A stretch of 64,000 nucleotides of DNA from an uncultured Eubacterium sp. (GCA_944380635.1 CALWID010000009.1:1-64000); one strand, 5' to 3'; counted from the first letter of the stretch, positions 19,418 through 29,460 are shown. The notes: a model not told the origin generated them from the letters alone. Made by a program: numbers and translations.

Positions 19418-20228
19418 ATTGCACCTCTGAAACAGATTTGGGATTGATAATCCCCTGATACTCCCCTTTTTTCACATTACTGCTGAGGGCTATATACACC
19501 CTGCTTAATTCACCGCTGCCGCGCGATGTTGAAATCACCACCTTTTCTGGCTTAAACGCCTTTAATATTCCCTCTCCGTTTACAGTTGAAACGGGTATAA
19601 TCCTGCTGCATTTAACATCTTTAAACAAATTTTCATCTGCAACTATTACAGGAAAATCAGAAAAAGGCTCGCGAAGGTTATTACCGCTGTCCGCAAAAGC
19701 GAAAAAAGAATATTTCCTGCCGTCGTAATAAACGGTTATATTATATAGTTCGTTTTTGGCGGTTTTATTATTATATATCCTTATAATTACAGCGCTAATC
19801 ACATAGGCGATAAACGCAGAAACAAGCAACGCTGACGCCGAAACATCAAAATAAACTGTGGAATTATTTATAACTATTCCCGACGGCTTAAATATCATCC
19901 AAAGCCCGACCATAATTCCTACAAAAACAAAATTTACAAAAAAGAATATAACGGTGGTTTTAACAAAATTTTTAAAGCCCGACCGCCTAAACGCTATCAG
20001 CACAATAAGGCACGCGGCGGCAAGTTTGCCGAGAAGCGACACCGCAAAATCAAGTTCATCAAACAAAATAACAAGCGAATACGCCGCACCGGCGAATGAC
20101 GCAAGCACAATACGGGAAATTTTTGAATTTTCCTTAGCAAGTTTTTGCGTTATAAGCAAAAGCAAAAAGGTGATAAAAAAATTTACAACAAGCAGAACAT
20201 CTACATAAATAACCGTCAACGCCACCAC
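19401..20228 (-). CDS. spoIIGA: Sigma-E processing peptidase SpoIIGA
   Basis: SpoIIGA is the membrane aspartic protease that cleaves pro-sigma-E in the mother cell. About five membrane helices fill residues 1-150. The cytoplasmic protease domain contains [18 protein letters not shown] with the catalytic aspartate at D180, close to the position of the Bacillus active aspartate (D183). The start is uncertain. GTG codons at 20228 and 20225 are possible, while TTG at 20219 follows GGTGGT and would align with the short Bacillus N-terminus (MKIYLDV against TVIYVDV). It is the first gene of the spoIIG pair. Confidence 0.92.
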   Translation of the reverse strand: MVALTVIYVDVLLVVNFFITFLLLLITQKLAKENSKISRIVLASFAGAAYSLVILFDELDFAVSLLGKLAAACLIVLIAFRRSGFKNFVKTTVIFFFVNFVFVGIMVGLWMIFKPSGIVINNSTVYFDVSASALLVSAFIAYVISAVIIRIYNNKTAKNELYNITVYYDGRKYSFFAFADSGNNLREPFSDFPVIVADENLFKDVKCSRIIPVSTVNGEGILKAFKPEKVVISTSRGSGELSRVYIALSSNVKKGEYQGIINPKSVSEVQYAKKY

Positions 20229-20235
20229 CGATTTA

Positions 20236-20268
20236 ATTATAATTTCGGCGGAGCGAATAAATTGTCAA
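20236..20268 (-). promoter_or_regulatory. spoIIG-type promoter with 21-bp spacer
   Basis: On the minus strand a perfect TTGACA (20268-20263) and a perfect TATAAT (20241-20236) are separated by 21 bp, too long for an unaided sigma-A promoter. The Bacillus spoIIG promoter is known for a 22-bp spacer and needs Spo0A~P. TGTCAAA on the plus strand at 20263-20269 differs by one base from the 0A box TGTCGAA and overlaps the -35. Spo0A control is therefore inferred. Confidence 0.6.
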
Positions 20269-20280
20269 ATAATAAATCAT

Positions 20281-20316
20281 AAAAATAAAAAAGCGGCTGA
20301 CTTTAAATCAGCCGCT
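20281..20316 (-). terminator. Terminator after ppiB
   Basis: AGCGGCTGA and TCAGCCGCT form a 9-bp stem followed on the minus strand by a long T-rich run. It closes the transcript that starts with the signal-peptidase-like gene. Confidence 0.85.
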
Positions 20317-20330
20317 GCGGATTTCAGACT

Positions 20331-20915
20331 TTATTCGGATATAACAATTTCTTTAATTTTAACATCATCGACGGGCTTATCATTCGCGCCGCACTCAACG
20401 GCAGCAATGGAATCAAGCACATCGGCGCCGCCAATCAACTGACCGAAAACAGTGTGGTGGAAATCAAGCCACGGAGTGCCGCATACATTTTTATAATTAT
20501 CAATAACTTCCTGCGGGAAACCGTTTTCTTTTAACTGCTCCATTTGGGAAATCAGATTTTGCGAAACCGTTTTCGCCTGCACTATAAAAAACTGACTGCC
20601 GTTTGTATTCGGGCCGGCGTTTGCCATAGAGAGCGCCCCGTAATAATTACGCGCGTCAAGGCTGAATTCGTCCTCAAAATTTTTACCGAAAGCAGATTCG
20701 CCGCCCATACCCGTACCGGTGGGGTCGCCGCCCTGTATCATAAAATCTTTAATTACTCTGTGAAAAATGATACCGTTATAATAACCGTTTTTAGAGTGCG
20801 TTACAAAATTTTCAACCGCTTTGGGAGCAACCTGAGGAAAAAGTATGAATTCCATATCTCCCATATTTGTTTTTATTACGGCTTTAATGCCGTCCTTAAC
20901 TTCAAGTTGTTTCAT
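20331..20915 (-). CDS. ppiB: Peptidyl-prolyl isomerase, cyclophilin type
   Basis: Cyclophilins isomerise Xaa-Pro bonds during folding. The start is placed at the ATG at 20915, nine bases after AAAGGG; a longer frame would begin inside the upstream GH2 gene with no ribosome site. The resulting 194 residues carry [38 protein letters not shown] and [17 protein letters not shown], which include the catalytic Arg, Gln and His. An insertion of about 25 residues after FFIVQAK lengthens the domain. No signal peptide is seen, so it is cytoplasmic. The start overlaps the GH2 gene by 14 bp. Confidence 0.93.
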   Translation of the reverse strand: MKQLEVKDGIKAVIKTNMGDMEFILFPQVAPKAVENFVTHSKNGYYNGIIFHRVIKDFMIQGGDPTGTGMGGESAFGKNFEDEFSLDARNYYGALSMANAGPNTNGSQFFIVQAKTVSQNLISQMEQLKENGFPQEVIDNYKNVCGTPWLDFHHTVFGQLIGGADVLDSIAAVECGANDKPVDDVKIKEIVISE

Positions 20916-22614
20916 TACAATTAACCCTTTCGTTGATTTTTTTGATAAATTCGGCCGGTATTTTCTGCACCTGCCTGTCATAAGTAAGAAGTCCGTTTAA
21001 TTCATCCTCAACATCCGTAAGTTGAGTATAAACAGTGGCGCAAAGCCCTGATTTTATCTGAGGAATGATAGTTTTCTCAAATGTTTTTTTGTACGCTTTA
21101 GCAAGACTTTCAGGGGAATTATATATTTTATAACCAAACATTTTATTATTAAAAGTGTGGCCTTTTACCCTATGGGAGAAACCGCCGAATTCGGACAAAA
21201 CATATGGCTTACTGCCTTTTTTCACCTTAATTGGCGTAAAATATATATGCTTGGAAATAACATCGGTAACGCCTCTGTCATGCCAGCCGGATGCGGAATC
21301 TACTATTCTTGTGCTGTCAAACTCCTTAATAAATTTATATACCTTAGCGCTGTCAAACTGCCCCCAGCCCTCATTAAACGGAACCCAAAGCGCTATACAC
21401 GGGCAGTTATAAAGCGCATTTAGCATTTCCTTTAACTCGTTATAATAACTTGCCCTTTGAGAAGCGTCTGTGCGCTTAAAAGTTTTATAATTTGTATCGT
21501 CAAGATTTATACCTATAAACGGCAGTACATTTATTTCAAGGCCGTATTTTCCGCCGCCGTTTACCATATCCTGCCAGACGAGTATACCGTTTACATCACA
21601 ATAGTGATACCAAAGCATAGGCTCAATTTTTATATGTTTTCTAAGCATATTAAAGCCCATTTTTTTAACTGTTTTTACATCATATTCAAGAGCCTCGTTA
21701 GAGGGCGGAGTCAAAAAGCCGTCCGGATAATAGCCCTGGTCAAGAAGCCCGTTATGAAAATACGGTTTATTATTCAAAAACAGCCTGGGAATACCGTTTT
21801 CATCCGTACCCGTGGAAAATTTTCTCATACCGAAATAAGATTTTACACGGTCTTTGCCGCAGGCGAAAGTAACATTATAAAGAAACGGACTTTCGGGCGA
21901 CCACGATTTAAAATTAGGTATTTTTACAACACTTTCGGCAGTTTCGGCAATTAACATATCGCCGTCATATACGGAAGTTACTACTTCGCAGTCCGCCTCA
22001 AAATCAAAGCGCACCTGTTCATTATCATAATCAGGCGTAATCTTAACGCTGTGAAGATATTCAGCCGGAGTGCTTTCAAGCCAAACGGTTTGCCAAATAC
22101 CGCTTTGAGGGCTGTACCATATCTGACCGCGGTGAAATTTTTGCTTTCCCCTTGAATACTCGCCGGTGTCTGAATAATCCTTAACCGTAACATTAAGACG
22201 GTTTTGCCCTTCATTTATATACTTTGTTATTTCAAAAGAAAACGGAGTATATCCGCCTGTATGAGAACCAACATATGCGCCGTTTACAAAAACATCAGCA
22301 ATTTGGTCCACCGCGCCGAAATGTATGAACACCCTGCCCTTATTAAAATCGGGCGGAATATCAAACATTTTTTCATAGTGAAGGTACTCGCTCTGCTTTA
22401 AAACTCTGCCTACGCCGGAAAGCGGCGCCTCAGGAGAAAAAGGCACAACTATATCTTTAGAAAAAGACAGCGGCAAATCACGGCTTTCGGTAAATTCACA
22501 TTTCCACATTCCGTTCAGATTAATATAACTGTTTCTTACGAACTGAGGTCGTGGATATTCCGCAAGCGGACTGTTTTTATTTATTTTCTTACCAAATTCA
22601 GTCAGCACTTTCAT
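20902..22614 (-). CDS. Glycoside hydrolase family 2 enzyme
   Basis: The 570-residue protein has GH2 architecture: an N-terminal jelly-roll sugar-binding domain (about 20-185, with [19 protein letters not shown]), an immunoglobulin-like domain (about 186-270) and a C-terminal TIM barrel. The acid/base is E415 in VPFNEGWGQ and the nucleophile is E475 in VLSEFGGF. No signal peptide is present, so it acts on imported glycosides. The substrate cannot be fixed; beta-galactoside or beta-glucuronide are family options. The start overlaps the ABC exporter by 17 bp and the end overlaps ppiB by 14 bp, an unusual operon partner for both. Confidence 0.88.
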   Translation of the reverse strand: MKVLTEFGKKINKNSPLAEYPRPQFVRNSYINLNGMWKCEFTESRDLPLSFSKDIVVPFSPEAPLSGVGRVLKQSEYLHYEKMFDIPPDFNKGRVFIHFGAVDQIADVFVNGAYVGSHTGGYTPFSFEITKYINEGQNRLNVTVKDYSDTGEYSRGKQKFHRGQIWYSPQSGIWQTVWLESTPAEYLHSVKITPDYDNEQVRFDFEADCEVVTSVYDGDMLIAETAESVVKIPNFKSWSPESPFLYNVTFACGKDRVKSYFGMRKFSTGTDENGIPRLFLNNKPYFHNGLLDQGYYPDGFLTPPSNEALEYDVKTVKKMGFNMLRKHIKIEPMLWYHYCDVNGILVWQDMVNGGGKYGLEINVLPFIGINLDDTNYKTFKRTDASQRASYYNELKEMLNALYNCPCIALWVPFNEGWGQFDSAKVYKFIKEFDSTRIVDSASGWHDRGVTDVISKHIYFTPIKVKKGSKPYVLSEFGGFSHRVKGHTFNNKMFGYKIYNSPESLAKAYKKTFEKTIIPQIKSGLCATVYTQLTDVEDELNGLLTYDRQVQKIPAEFIKKINERVNCNETT

Positions 22615-24322
22615 TCACCTCGCTGATAATTTTTGAATTTTCTATTCTTACATGTTTATTGCATATTTGCAGCGCCGCTTTTTTATGGCTTACAATTATG
22701 CAAGTAACATTTTTCATCTTTTTAAGGTTTGTAAGAAACGCCTTTTCGGTTTCTTCATCAAGTGCGGAAGTTGCCTCGTCAAGAAGTAGCACCGGAGATT
22801 CGCTGAGCATTGACCTTGCTATGGCAAGGCGCTGTATCTGCCCTTCGGAAAGCCCAAGCCCTTTTTCACCTATAACAGTATCAATTCCCTGTGGGAGTTC
22901 GCTTATAAACTTATCAGCGCAGGAAATATGAACAGCGCTTTGGATTTCCTCATCGGAAACATCGGGATGAATAAAAGTAAGATTATCCCTAATAGTGCCT
23001 GAAAGCAGCATATTTCCCTGCGGCACATAAGAAAACAAGCGCCTCGTGTGCTTATCCACGGGAATTTCACCGTCTTTTAATTTTAAAGAAATACTGCCGC
23101 TCTGAACATTCAGAACGCCGAGCAATAGTTTAAGCAATGTGCTCTTGCCTATGCCGGAAATACCCGTTATAGCAATAAAATCGCCTTTATCAACAGTTAA
23201 AGAAGTATTATCAAGAATAAGGTCTCTGTCATATTTAAAAGTGATATTTTTAAAGTCTATTGATTCAAGTTTATCATAAGTTTCCTTTACATCAATATCT
23301 TCAGCGTTATTCTCTTTTTCGTCCGGCAGATTAACTATTTCTATCAGTCTTTCGGCGGAGGCTATAACATTATAATATTTAGGGAAAATTGAGGACAGGC
23401 TTGCAAAAGGACCCTGAACCTGATTTACAAGTTGGAGCATAGCGGTAACGGTGCCGTAAGTCATACTGATTCCGCCTATGCCGAGAAGACCCAGCGCGCC
23501 GTAAGTTAACGCAAATACATAACCTACATTAAACACCGTTGAAATACCGGCGTTTGAGGCAATATTCATAAATCTGCGTTTCATTCTTGCCTTATAATTT
23601 TTTTCCTGAAGAACATCAGCCTCCTGAGAAATTCTTTTTTCCGCTGAAAAAGATTTTACCACAAGAAGGTTAATAATTGATTCCTGAAAGAACGAGCGTG
23701 TTGCGCCCTCTGTTTCCTGAACCTGCTTATGAAGTTTTTTCAACGGCGACCTGAAAATACTCATACAGATTAGCACAAACAGCCCGCCTGCAAGAAAGAC
23801 CAAAGCAAATATCTTGCTGATAATCACAAGATAAACAAAAGCGCAAAGCAGTTTTACAAGATAAAAAGTTGAATTCGGAACGATTGTTGTAATACCGTCC
23901 GTAACAACGGTAATATCATTAAAAAGCCTGTTTTGCAGTTCACCGGTATGGTATGAAGTAATGCTGGAATAATCTTTTTTCATTATTTCCTCAAGCATAT
24001 ATTTCCTGTAATCTATATCAAGCCTGCTGCGGCAGCGTTCGGACATACTGTTGCTGAACAGGTTGAGCACAAGTTGGAGCATAATAATACAAAAAAGCGC
24101 AACGGCATATTTAACAACATAATTAAAATCATGGTATTCAACAGCGCCGTCAATTACATTTTTTGAGAAATTGGCGAAAACAACGGAAAGACTTGCCCAT
24201 ATAATATTGGCAAGCATTATTACAGCGATACGCCACAACTGCTTTTTACCGATTCTCAGCAGCCATTTCAGCACATTCAAATCGCTTTTTTTAAATTTTC
24301 GTTTTGCTACTGTATCACTCAC
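22598..24322 (-). CDS. ABC exporter, fused permease-ATPase
   Basis: A 574-residue half-transporter of the exporter (MdlB/MsbA-like) type. Six membrane helices occupy about residues 25-310. The ATPase has Walker A ITGISGIGKSTLL, signature LSEGQIQRLAIARSML and Walker B VLLLDEATSALD. There is no C39 peptidase domain. The start is GTG, overlapping the upstream signal-peptidase-like gene by 4 bp (GTGA), so the two are probably co-translated. As a half-transporter it likely acts as a homodimer. Peptide or lipid export is the family expectation, and the neighbouring processing-type peptidase favours a peptide by inference. Confidence 0.9.
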   Translation of the reverse strand: MSDTVAKRKFKKSDLNVLKWLLRIGKKQLWRIAVIMLANIIWASLSVVFANFSKNVIDGAVEYHDFNYVVKYAVALFCIIMLQLVLNLFSNSMSERCRSRLDIDYRKYMLEEIMKKDYSSITSYHTGELQNRLFNDITVVTDGITTIVPNSTFYLVKLLCAFVYLVIISKIFALVFLAGGLFVLICMSIFRSPLKKLHKQVQETEGATRSFFQESIINLLVVKSFSAEKRISQEADVLQEKNYKARMKRRFMNIASNAGISTVFNVGYVFALTYGALGLLGIGGISMTYGTVTAMLQLVNQVQGPFASLSSIFPKYYNVIASAERLIEIVNLPDEKENNAEDIDVKETYDKLESIDFKNITFKYDRDLILDNTSLTVDKGDFIAITGISGIGKSTLLKLLLGVLNVQSGSISLKLKDGEIPVDKHTRRLFSYVPQGNMLLSGTIRDNLTFIHPDVSDEEIQSAVHISCADKFISELPQGIDTVIGEKGLGLSEGQIQRLAIARSMLSESPVLLLDEATSALDEETEKAFLTNLKKMKNVTCIIVSHKKAALQICNKHVRIENSKIISEVNESAD

Positions 24323-24783
24323 GCGTTTTTACCTCGTTTTAAAATTCTTTTAATTTTATTTACAGCGCGTTTTATAAATAAAAATATCGGTCTTACCGGC
24401 AAAAGCGCTACCCAAACTTTAGAATAAAATTTATAAAAACCGTTAGTTTCAAGGTCAATATATTTTTTGCCGTTTTTATAAAATCCCCTTAAAACGCCGA
24501 CTATCATATCATCTGTAACATACTCTTTTGTAAGCAGGTTATCACCAACTATAACATAATGGTCTTCACACACCTTAACAACACGGTGCATAATATATTT
24601 TCCCGATTTCAGATACACCGGAATATCATATTTCCTGAGTCTGCCGTTTTGCTTAACAATTATAATGGTATCTTTCTGATTATGTATGAGCGGTTCCATT
24701 GAAGTGCCGCTTGTAAGACCGGTATAGATACCTTTTTGCTCAACAGCCTCTTTAATAGTTTTTAAACTTTCGTTATCAGTCAA
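24319..24783 (-). CDS. S24/S26-type signal-peptidase-like protein
   Basis: The start is set at the TTG at 24783 because GGAGGT lies six bases upstream; a longer frame would start before that ribosome site. The 154-residue protein has the serine motif TSGTSMEP (S28), then MHRVVKV with H66 where classical signal peptidase I has lysine, and IVGDN with D81. A Ser-His-Asp set of this kind is typical of the SipW/ER type. A C-terminal hydrophobic stretch (VWVALLPVRPIFLFI) and a basic tail could anchor it. It overlaps the ABC exporter by 4 bp, suggesting processing and export of an unknown small substrate. Confidence 0.82.
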   Translation of the reverse strand: MTDNESLKTIKEAVEQKGIYTGLTSGTSMEPLIHNQKDTIIIVKQNGRLRKYDIPVYLKSGKYIMHRVVKVCEDHYVIVGDNLLTKEYVTDDMIVGVLRGFYKNGKKYIDLETNGFYKFYSKVWVALLPVRPIFLFIKRAVNKIKRILKRGKNA

Positions 24784-24852
24784 AACAAGACCTCCGAACA
24801 AATGAAAAAATCCTTTTTAAGTATAACATATAATATTTTTATATGCAAACAT

Positions 24853-24886
24853 AGAAAAAAGCCGCCCTTAAAGGCAGCTTTTTTAT
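24853..24886 (-). terminator. Possible terminator after ilv-leu operon
   Basis: AAGCNGCC and GGCNGCTT form a short stem with one mismatch, with A- and T-tracts on both sides, so it could work in either direction. Confidence 0.5.
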
Positions 24887-24962
24887 TAAAATATTTTCAA
24901 CTAATACTGCTGATTAGGCGGCTGAATTTCCGCATTTTAAATTAAAACTATGATTATTTTAA

Positions 24963-25397
24963 TTATTTCGCAACCGCATTTTTAATATCGTTACTCAATT
25001 CATAAGTGATATTATTCTCTTTACACCAGTCAATGAGTTTTTCAATGATATATTTATCTCCGAATTCAGTGAGCCCCTCTTTAAGTTCCGGGTAAGCGTT
25101 AAAATACTTCCAAAAAGTTTCGATAAAATCATCAGAATGAACTTTTTGAAGTATTCCGTTAAGTTTTGCAGAGCCGCGCTGTTTTACAAAGGCGCGCATA
25201 ACTTCCTCGTTGCTTACGGAAAGGAAAGGAATAAGCCCAAGAGAAACATAATATGCAGTCTGCCCTACATCATCAGGTTTATCAAGGTCGTCTATCTCAG
25301 AAATATTTTTTATAGTATAGTCGCCGTAAGAAAACCAGTATTCGGACGAACCGCCGCCGCATTTTTGAAGTAATTCACTATCAATTAAAAGTGTCAT
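24963..25397 (-). CDS. Unrecognised 144-residue protein at end of leu operon
   Basis: I do not recognise this protein. It is soluble and acidic, without signal peptide or membrane helix. The N-terminal part is beta-rich and contains KCGGGSSEYWFSYGDYTI. The rest is helical with several Trp and Tyr residues (ETFWKYFNAYPEL, KLIDWCKENNITYEL). Three cysteines are present but form no metal motif. It starts 18 bp after leuD and is followed by a hairpin, so it is probably the last gene of the ilvB-ilvN-leuC-leuD transcript, although leuB would be the expected neighbour. A link to leucine synthesis is not shown by sequence. Confidence 0.72.
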   Translation of the reverse strand: MTLLIDSELLQKCGGGSSEYWFSYGDYTIKNISEIDDLDKPDDVGQTAYYVSLGLIPFLSVSNEEVMRAFVKQRGSAKLNGILQKVHSDDFIETFWKYFNAYPELKEGLTEFGDKYIIEKLIDWCKENNITYELSNDIKNAVAK

Positions 25398-25415
25398 GCC
25401 ATGTAAAACTCCCGA

Positions 25416-25898
25416 TTAACCAATAGAATTAAGCAAACCGCCCTTAGCGATTATATTTTGAATAAATTCCGGAAACGGCTGCGCCTGAAATGTTTTGCCG
25501 AGGGTAACATCAGTAATAACACCTGTATTGAAATCAACCTCAACGGTATCACCGTTTTGTATTTCCTTTGAAGCCTCATCACATTCAAGAATGGCAAGGC
25601 CGATATTAATAGCATTTCTGTAAAAAATGCGGGCAAATGTAGACGCTATAACGCAGGATATACCGCTTGCTTTGATAGCGATTGGGGCATGCTCCCTTGA
25701 CGAGCCGCAGCCAAAATTAGCGCCTGCCACCATAATATCTCCGGGTTTTACATTATTAACGAAATCTTTATCTATATCTTCCATACAGTGGGAAGCAAGC
25801 CAAGCGTCATCGCTCTTATTGAGGTAACGCGCGGGAATAATAACATCAGTATCAACATTATCGCCGAATTTATGAACAGTGCCTTTTGCTTTATCCAT
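25416..25898 (-). CDS. leuD: 3-isopropylmalate dehydratase small subunit
   Basis: LeuD forms the swivel domain of isopropylmalate isomerase with LeuC. The 160-residue protein has [19 protein letters not shown] at the N-terminus and the substrate-binding [21 protein letters not shown], followed by FYRNAINIG. This is the short archaeal/clostridial type. The ribosome site AAGGAGG lies 8 bp before the ATG at 25898; a GTG one codon earlier is the alternative. It begins 13 bp after leuC. Confidence 0.95.
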   Translation of the reverse strand: MDKAKGTVHKFGDNVDTDVIIPARYLNKSDDAWLASHCMEDIDKDFVNNVKPGDIMVAGANFGCGSSREHAPIAIKASGISCVIASTFARIFYRNAINIGLAILECDEASKEIQNGDTVEVDFNTGVITDVTLGKTFQAQPFPEFIQNIIAKGGLLNSIG

Positions 25899-25911
25899 CA
25901 CGAATACCTCC

Positions 25912-27171
25912 TTAAATCTTTGCAGGGTCTGCTATATAGCCGGCAACCGCGGAAGCGGCGGCAACTGCCGGTGAAGCAAGATAAACTTCAGATTCCGTAT
26001 GACCCATTCTGCCTACAAAGTTTCTGTTTGAAGTTGAAACGGCTCTTTCGCCTTTGGCAAGTATGCCCATATGGCCGCCGAGGCATGGCCCGCAGGTTGG
26101 AGTTGAAACAACGGCACCCGCCTCTATAAAAATCTCAGTAATGCCTTCTTTAATGCAGTCAAGATAAATCTGCTGGGTTGCAGGGATAACTATTACACGA
26201 ACTCCGTCTGCAACTTTTTTGCCTTTAATAATAGACGCAGCCATACGCATATCTTCCATTCTGCCGTTTGTGCATGAACCTATAACAACCTGGTCTATTT
26301 TAATTTCAGGAACTTCGTCAATAGTTTTTGTGTTTTCCGGCAAATGCGGGAAGGCAACAGTCGGGCGCAGAGTACTGAGGTCAACAGTTATTGTGCTTTC
26401 ATACTCAGCGTCTTCATCCGCCTCATAAATCTTATAAGGGCGCTCCGCCCTGCCGTTTACATAATTCAGCGTAACATCATCAACCGGGAAAATACCGTTT
26501 TTAGCGCCGCACTCAATAGCCATATTTGAAATGGTAAGGCGGTCATCCATAGAAAGGTTTTTAATACCGTCCCCTGTAAATTCAAGGCTCTTATACAGCG
26601 CGCCGTCAACGCCGATTCTGCCGATGATATTAAGAATAACATCTTTACCGCAAATATATTCCGGTTTTTCACCTGTTATTACAACTTTAATTGCCGAAGG
26701 CACTTTAAACCATGCCATACCGGTAATCATACCTGCCGCCATATCTGTTGAACCTACGCCTGTGGAGAATGCGCCGAGAGCGCCGTAAGTACAGGTATGG
26801 CTGTCCGCGCCGATAATGCAGTCGCCGCAGGTAACAATTCCCTGCTCGGGAAGAAGCGCGTGCTCTATGCCCATTTTTCCCACATCGTAATAATGGAGGA
26901 TACCGTGGCGCGCGGCGAATTCCCTTACCTGTTTACAGTTTTGAGCGGACTGAATATCCTTGTTAGGAGTAAAATGGTCCATAACAAGGGAAATTCTTGT
27001 TTTATCAAATATTTTATCCTTGCCGAAATTTTCCATAACATTAATTGCTACGGGTGAAGTTACATCATTACCGAGCACCATATCAAGTTTTGCGTTGATA
27101 AGTTGACCGGCAACGACGCTGTCCAGCCCTGCATGGTCCGCAAGGATTTTCTGAGTCATTGTCATTCCCAT
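25912..27171 (-). CDS. leuC: 3-isopropylmalate dehydratase large subunit
   Basis: LeuC carries the 4Fe-4S cluster that isomerises 2- to 3-isopropylmalate. The ATG at 27171 follows AGGTGATTTTG; an upstream GTG overlaps that site. The 419-residue protein shows [11 protein letters not shown], the substrate region [19 protein letters not shown], and cluster cysteines in [11 protein letters not shown] and [13 protein letters not shown]. The length and the small partner indicate the two-subunit homoaconitase-like group, so related dehydratase activities cannot be excluded by sequence. The ilvBN context favours leucine synthesis. Confidence 0.94.
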   Translation of the reverse strand: MGMTMTQKILADHAGLDSVVAGQLINAKLDMVLGNDVTSPVAINVMENFGKDKIFDKTRISLVMDHFTPNKDIQSAQNCKQVREFAARHGILHYYDVGKMGIEHALLPEQGIVTCGDCIIGADSHTCTYGALGAFSTGVGSTDMAAGMITGMAWFKVPSAIKVVITGEKPEYICGKDVILNIIGRIGVDGALYKSLEFTGDGIKNLSMDDRLTISNMAIECGAKNGIFPVDDVTLNYVNGRAERPYKIYEADEDAEYESTITVDLSTLRPTVAFPHLPENTKTIDEVPEIKIDQVVIGSCTNGRMEDMRMAASIIKGKKVADGVRVIVIPATQQIYLDCIKEGITEIFIEAGAVVSTPTCGPCLGGHMGILAKGERAVSTSNRNFVGRMGHTESEVYLASPAVAAASAVAGYIADPAKI

Positions 27172-27231
27172 CAAAATCACCTGTTTATTGAATATTTTTG
27201 CCCGAAACAGGGCGCGGCAAAGCCGTGTAAA

Positions 27232-27738
27232 TTAAAGGTCTTCAGAAAAAGACTCTGAGCCTCTTTCAAGCGAAGTTTCACCCGTTCTTGCCATTTCTAT
27301 AATACCGAAATCAGAAACAGCGCCGATAAATTCATCAATAGTATCGGGTCTGCCCGTGAGTTCAAGGGTAAAACTTTCAAGTGTTACATCAATAATTCTT
27401 GCGCCGTATTTTCTGTTTATCTCAAGCAGGGCGTTTTTCTTTTCAATTCCCTTTGCCCTGACTTTTATAAGCAAAAGTTCCGAAGAAACGGAATTCTTCT
27501 CAGTTAAAAGTTCAACTTTTTTAACGATTTCAAGTTTTAAAAGCTGCATTTCAATTTGGCGCGCCATATCAGGGTCAGCCTCAGAAACAACAGTCATCCT
27601 TGAAAAAGCGGGGTCTTCCGTTTCACTTACAGTGAGTGAATTGATATTGTATCCTCTTCTGCTGAAAAGGCTTGCAACGCGCTGCAATACGCCGCTCTGG
27701 TTATCTACAAGAACAGAAAAAGTAAGTTTCTCAACCAT
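27232..27738 (-). CDS. ilvN: Acetolactate synthase regulatory subunit
   Basis: IlvN binds branched-chain amino acids and controls IlvB. The N-terminal ACT domain reads FSVLVDNQSGVLQRVASLFSRRGYNI, followed by a second ACT-like domain (about 80-155) with LELTGRPDTIDEFI. The length of 168 residues is typical of the one-unit bacterial form. GGAGGG precedes the ATG. It lies 16 bp after ilvB. Confidence 0.95.
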   Translation of the reverse strand: MVEKLTFSVLVDNQSGVLQRVASLFSRRGYNINSLTVSETEDPAFSRMTVVSEADPDMARQIEMQLLKLEIVKKVELLTEKNSVSSELLLIKVRAKGIEKKNALLEINRKYGARIIDVTLESFTLELTGRPDTIDEFIGAVSDFGIIEMARTGETSLERGSESFSEDL

Positions 27739-27754
27739 ATCAGCACCCTCCTCA

Positions 27755-29419
27755 TCAATTAAAATTCATTATAATATCGTCTGATGAGCCGCCGGGCGGA
27801 ATCATCGGAAGTACATTTGAATCCGGAGAAATACGGCAGTCAACAAGAATAGGGCCTTTATATTCAAGCGCCTCTTTTACAACGCTTTCAATTTGCTCGT
27901 TATTTTCAAGGCGAAGTCCTTTTATGCCGAACGCCTCGGCAACCTTTACAAAATCTGTTATTCTGTGCGGGTCGGTATCCGCAAAGCGGTTTCCGTAAAA
28001 CAGTTTTTGCCACTGGCGCACCATACCGAGCACTTTATTATTCATAATAAACATAACAACCGGGATATTATACGACGCCATAGTAGCAAGTTCATTAAGG
28101 TTCATATGGAACCCGCCGTCGCCTGCGAAAAGTACAACTTTCTTTTGCGGGCAGCCGAAGGCGGCGCCCATTGCCGCGCCCATTGAATAACCCATAGTGC
28201 CGAGACCGCCGCTCGTGAGCAATGTGCGGGGCTGGCGGAATTTATAAAACTGAGCGGCCCAAAGTTGGTGCTGGCCAACATCGGTAACTATAATAGTATC
28301 ATCCGGTGTATTTTCATCAACAAACTCAATAAGTTTCTGCGGATTAACATAATCTTCTATCTGATTCTGAACAAAAGGACGCTTCCAGCCGTTTATTTCC
28401 GATTTCCAAGAAGAATGGTCGCTCTTATTGAGCGCCTTTGTTAACAGCGGAAGAACCTCTTTAAGGTCGCCTCTTAAATGGCAGTCTGAATAAACATTCT
28501 TATCCATTTCAGCAGGGTCAATATCAATATGTATAACATCCGCTTTCGGTGCGAATTTAAGCCTGTTGCCGGCAACTCTATCAGAAAATCTGGCTCCGCA
28601 GGCGATAAGCACATCGCACTGCGCCGCGGCTTTATTTGACTCAAATCTGCCGTGCATACCGATAAGACCTACATAAAGTTCATGACTGTGGTCAAATGCG
28701 CCGAGCCCCATAAGAGATGAAACAACGGGGCAATCAAGTTTTTCTGCGAATTCCTTGATTTCTTTGCTGCTGTTTGACGAAACAGCGCCGCCGCCGATAT
28801 AGATGAGCGGCTTTTTACATTTATTAAGGAGTTCAACGGCGCGGTCTATGCACTCATTTTTAGGCTGAGCGGTTTCATCCGGCTGCTGCTTCGGAACAGG
28901 ATAGTACTCACATTTAGCCGAGGTAATATCCTTAGGAATATCAACAAGGACGGGACCTTTTCTGCCGCTGATGGCAATTCTGAACGCATTTCTGAGAGTA
29001 TCCGCAAGTTCCTCTACACTGCGCACCATAAAATTATGCTTAGTTATAGGCATTGTAATACCTTTTATATCAACTTCCTGGAATGAATCCCTGCCAATCA
29101 TTGAAGTGCCGACATTGCAAGTAATGGCAACAATCGGTATGGAATCCATATAAGCGGTTGCGATACCTGTTACAAGGTTTGTTGAACCGGGGCCGGAAGT
29201 GGCAAAACAAACGCCGACTTTACCGGTTGCTCTTGCATATCCGTCCGCTGCGTGGGACGCGCCCTGCTCGTGGGCGGTAAGAATATGTTTGAAGGTATCG
29301 CCGTACTTATATAACTCATCGAATATATTAAGAATGGTGCCTCCGGGATAGCCGAAAACAGTATCAACGCCCTGTTCTTTTAATACCTCAAGAACTATCT
29401 GCGAGCCGTTTAATTCCAT
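27755..29419 (-). CDS. ilvB: Acetolactate synthase catalytic subunit
   Basis: IlvB condenses pyruvate with pyruvate or 2-oxobutyrate using thiamine diphosphate and FAD at the start of valine, leucine and isoleucine synthesis. Motifs are VFGYPGGTILNIFDEL and the catalytic-Glu region AHEQGASHAADGYARATG, GRDSFQEVDI, and the ThDP site with GDGGFHMNLNELATM and MNNKVLGMVRQWQ. The 554 residues are normal. The gene heads the ilvB-ilvN-leuC-leuD run. The predicted leader is only about 35 nt, leaving no room for a T-box or a leader-peptide attenuator. Confidence 0.96.
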   Translation of the reverse strand: MELNGSQIVLEVLKEQGVDTVFGYPGGTILNIFDELYKYGDTFKHILTAHEQGASHAADGYARATGKVGVCFATSGPGSTNLVTGIATAYMDSIPIVAITCNVGTSMIGRDSFQEVDIKGITMPITKHNFMVRSVEELADTLRNAFRIAISGRKGPVLVDIPKDITSAKCEYYPVPKQQPDETAQPKNECIDRAVELLNKCKKPLIYIGGGAVSSNSSKEIKEFAEKLDCPVVSSLMGLGAFDHSHELYVGLIGMHGRFESNKAAAQCDVLIACGARFSDRVAGNRLKFAPKADVIHIDIDPAEMDKNVYSDCHLRGDLKEVLPLLTKALNKSDHSSWKSEINGWKRPFVQNQIEDYVNPQKLIEFVDENTPDDTIIVTDVGQHQLWAAQFYKFRQPRTLLTSGGLGTMGYSMGAAMGAAFGCPQKKVVLFAGDGGFHMNLNELATMASYNIPVVMFIMNNKVLGMVRQWQKLFYGNRFADTDPHRITDFVKVAEAFGIKGLRLENNEQIESVVKEALEYKGPILVDCRISPDSNVLPMIPPGGSSDDIIMNFN

Positions 29420-29460
29420 AACAATCCCTCCGTTATATTAATCAAAAAATATTTATAGAT

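Noticed and set aside
29420-29460. T-box or leucine attenuator before ilvB
   Set aside because: The promoter at 29461-29489 leaves only about 35 nt of leader, with no T-box sequence or hairpins.
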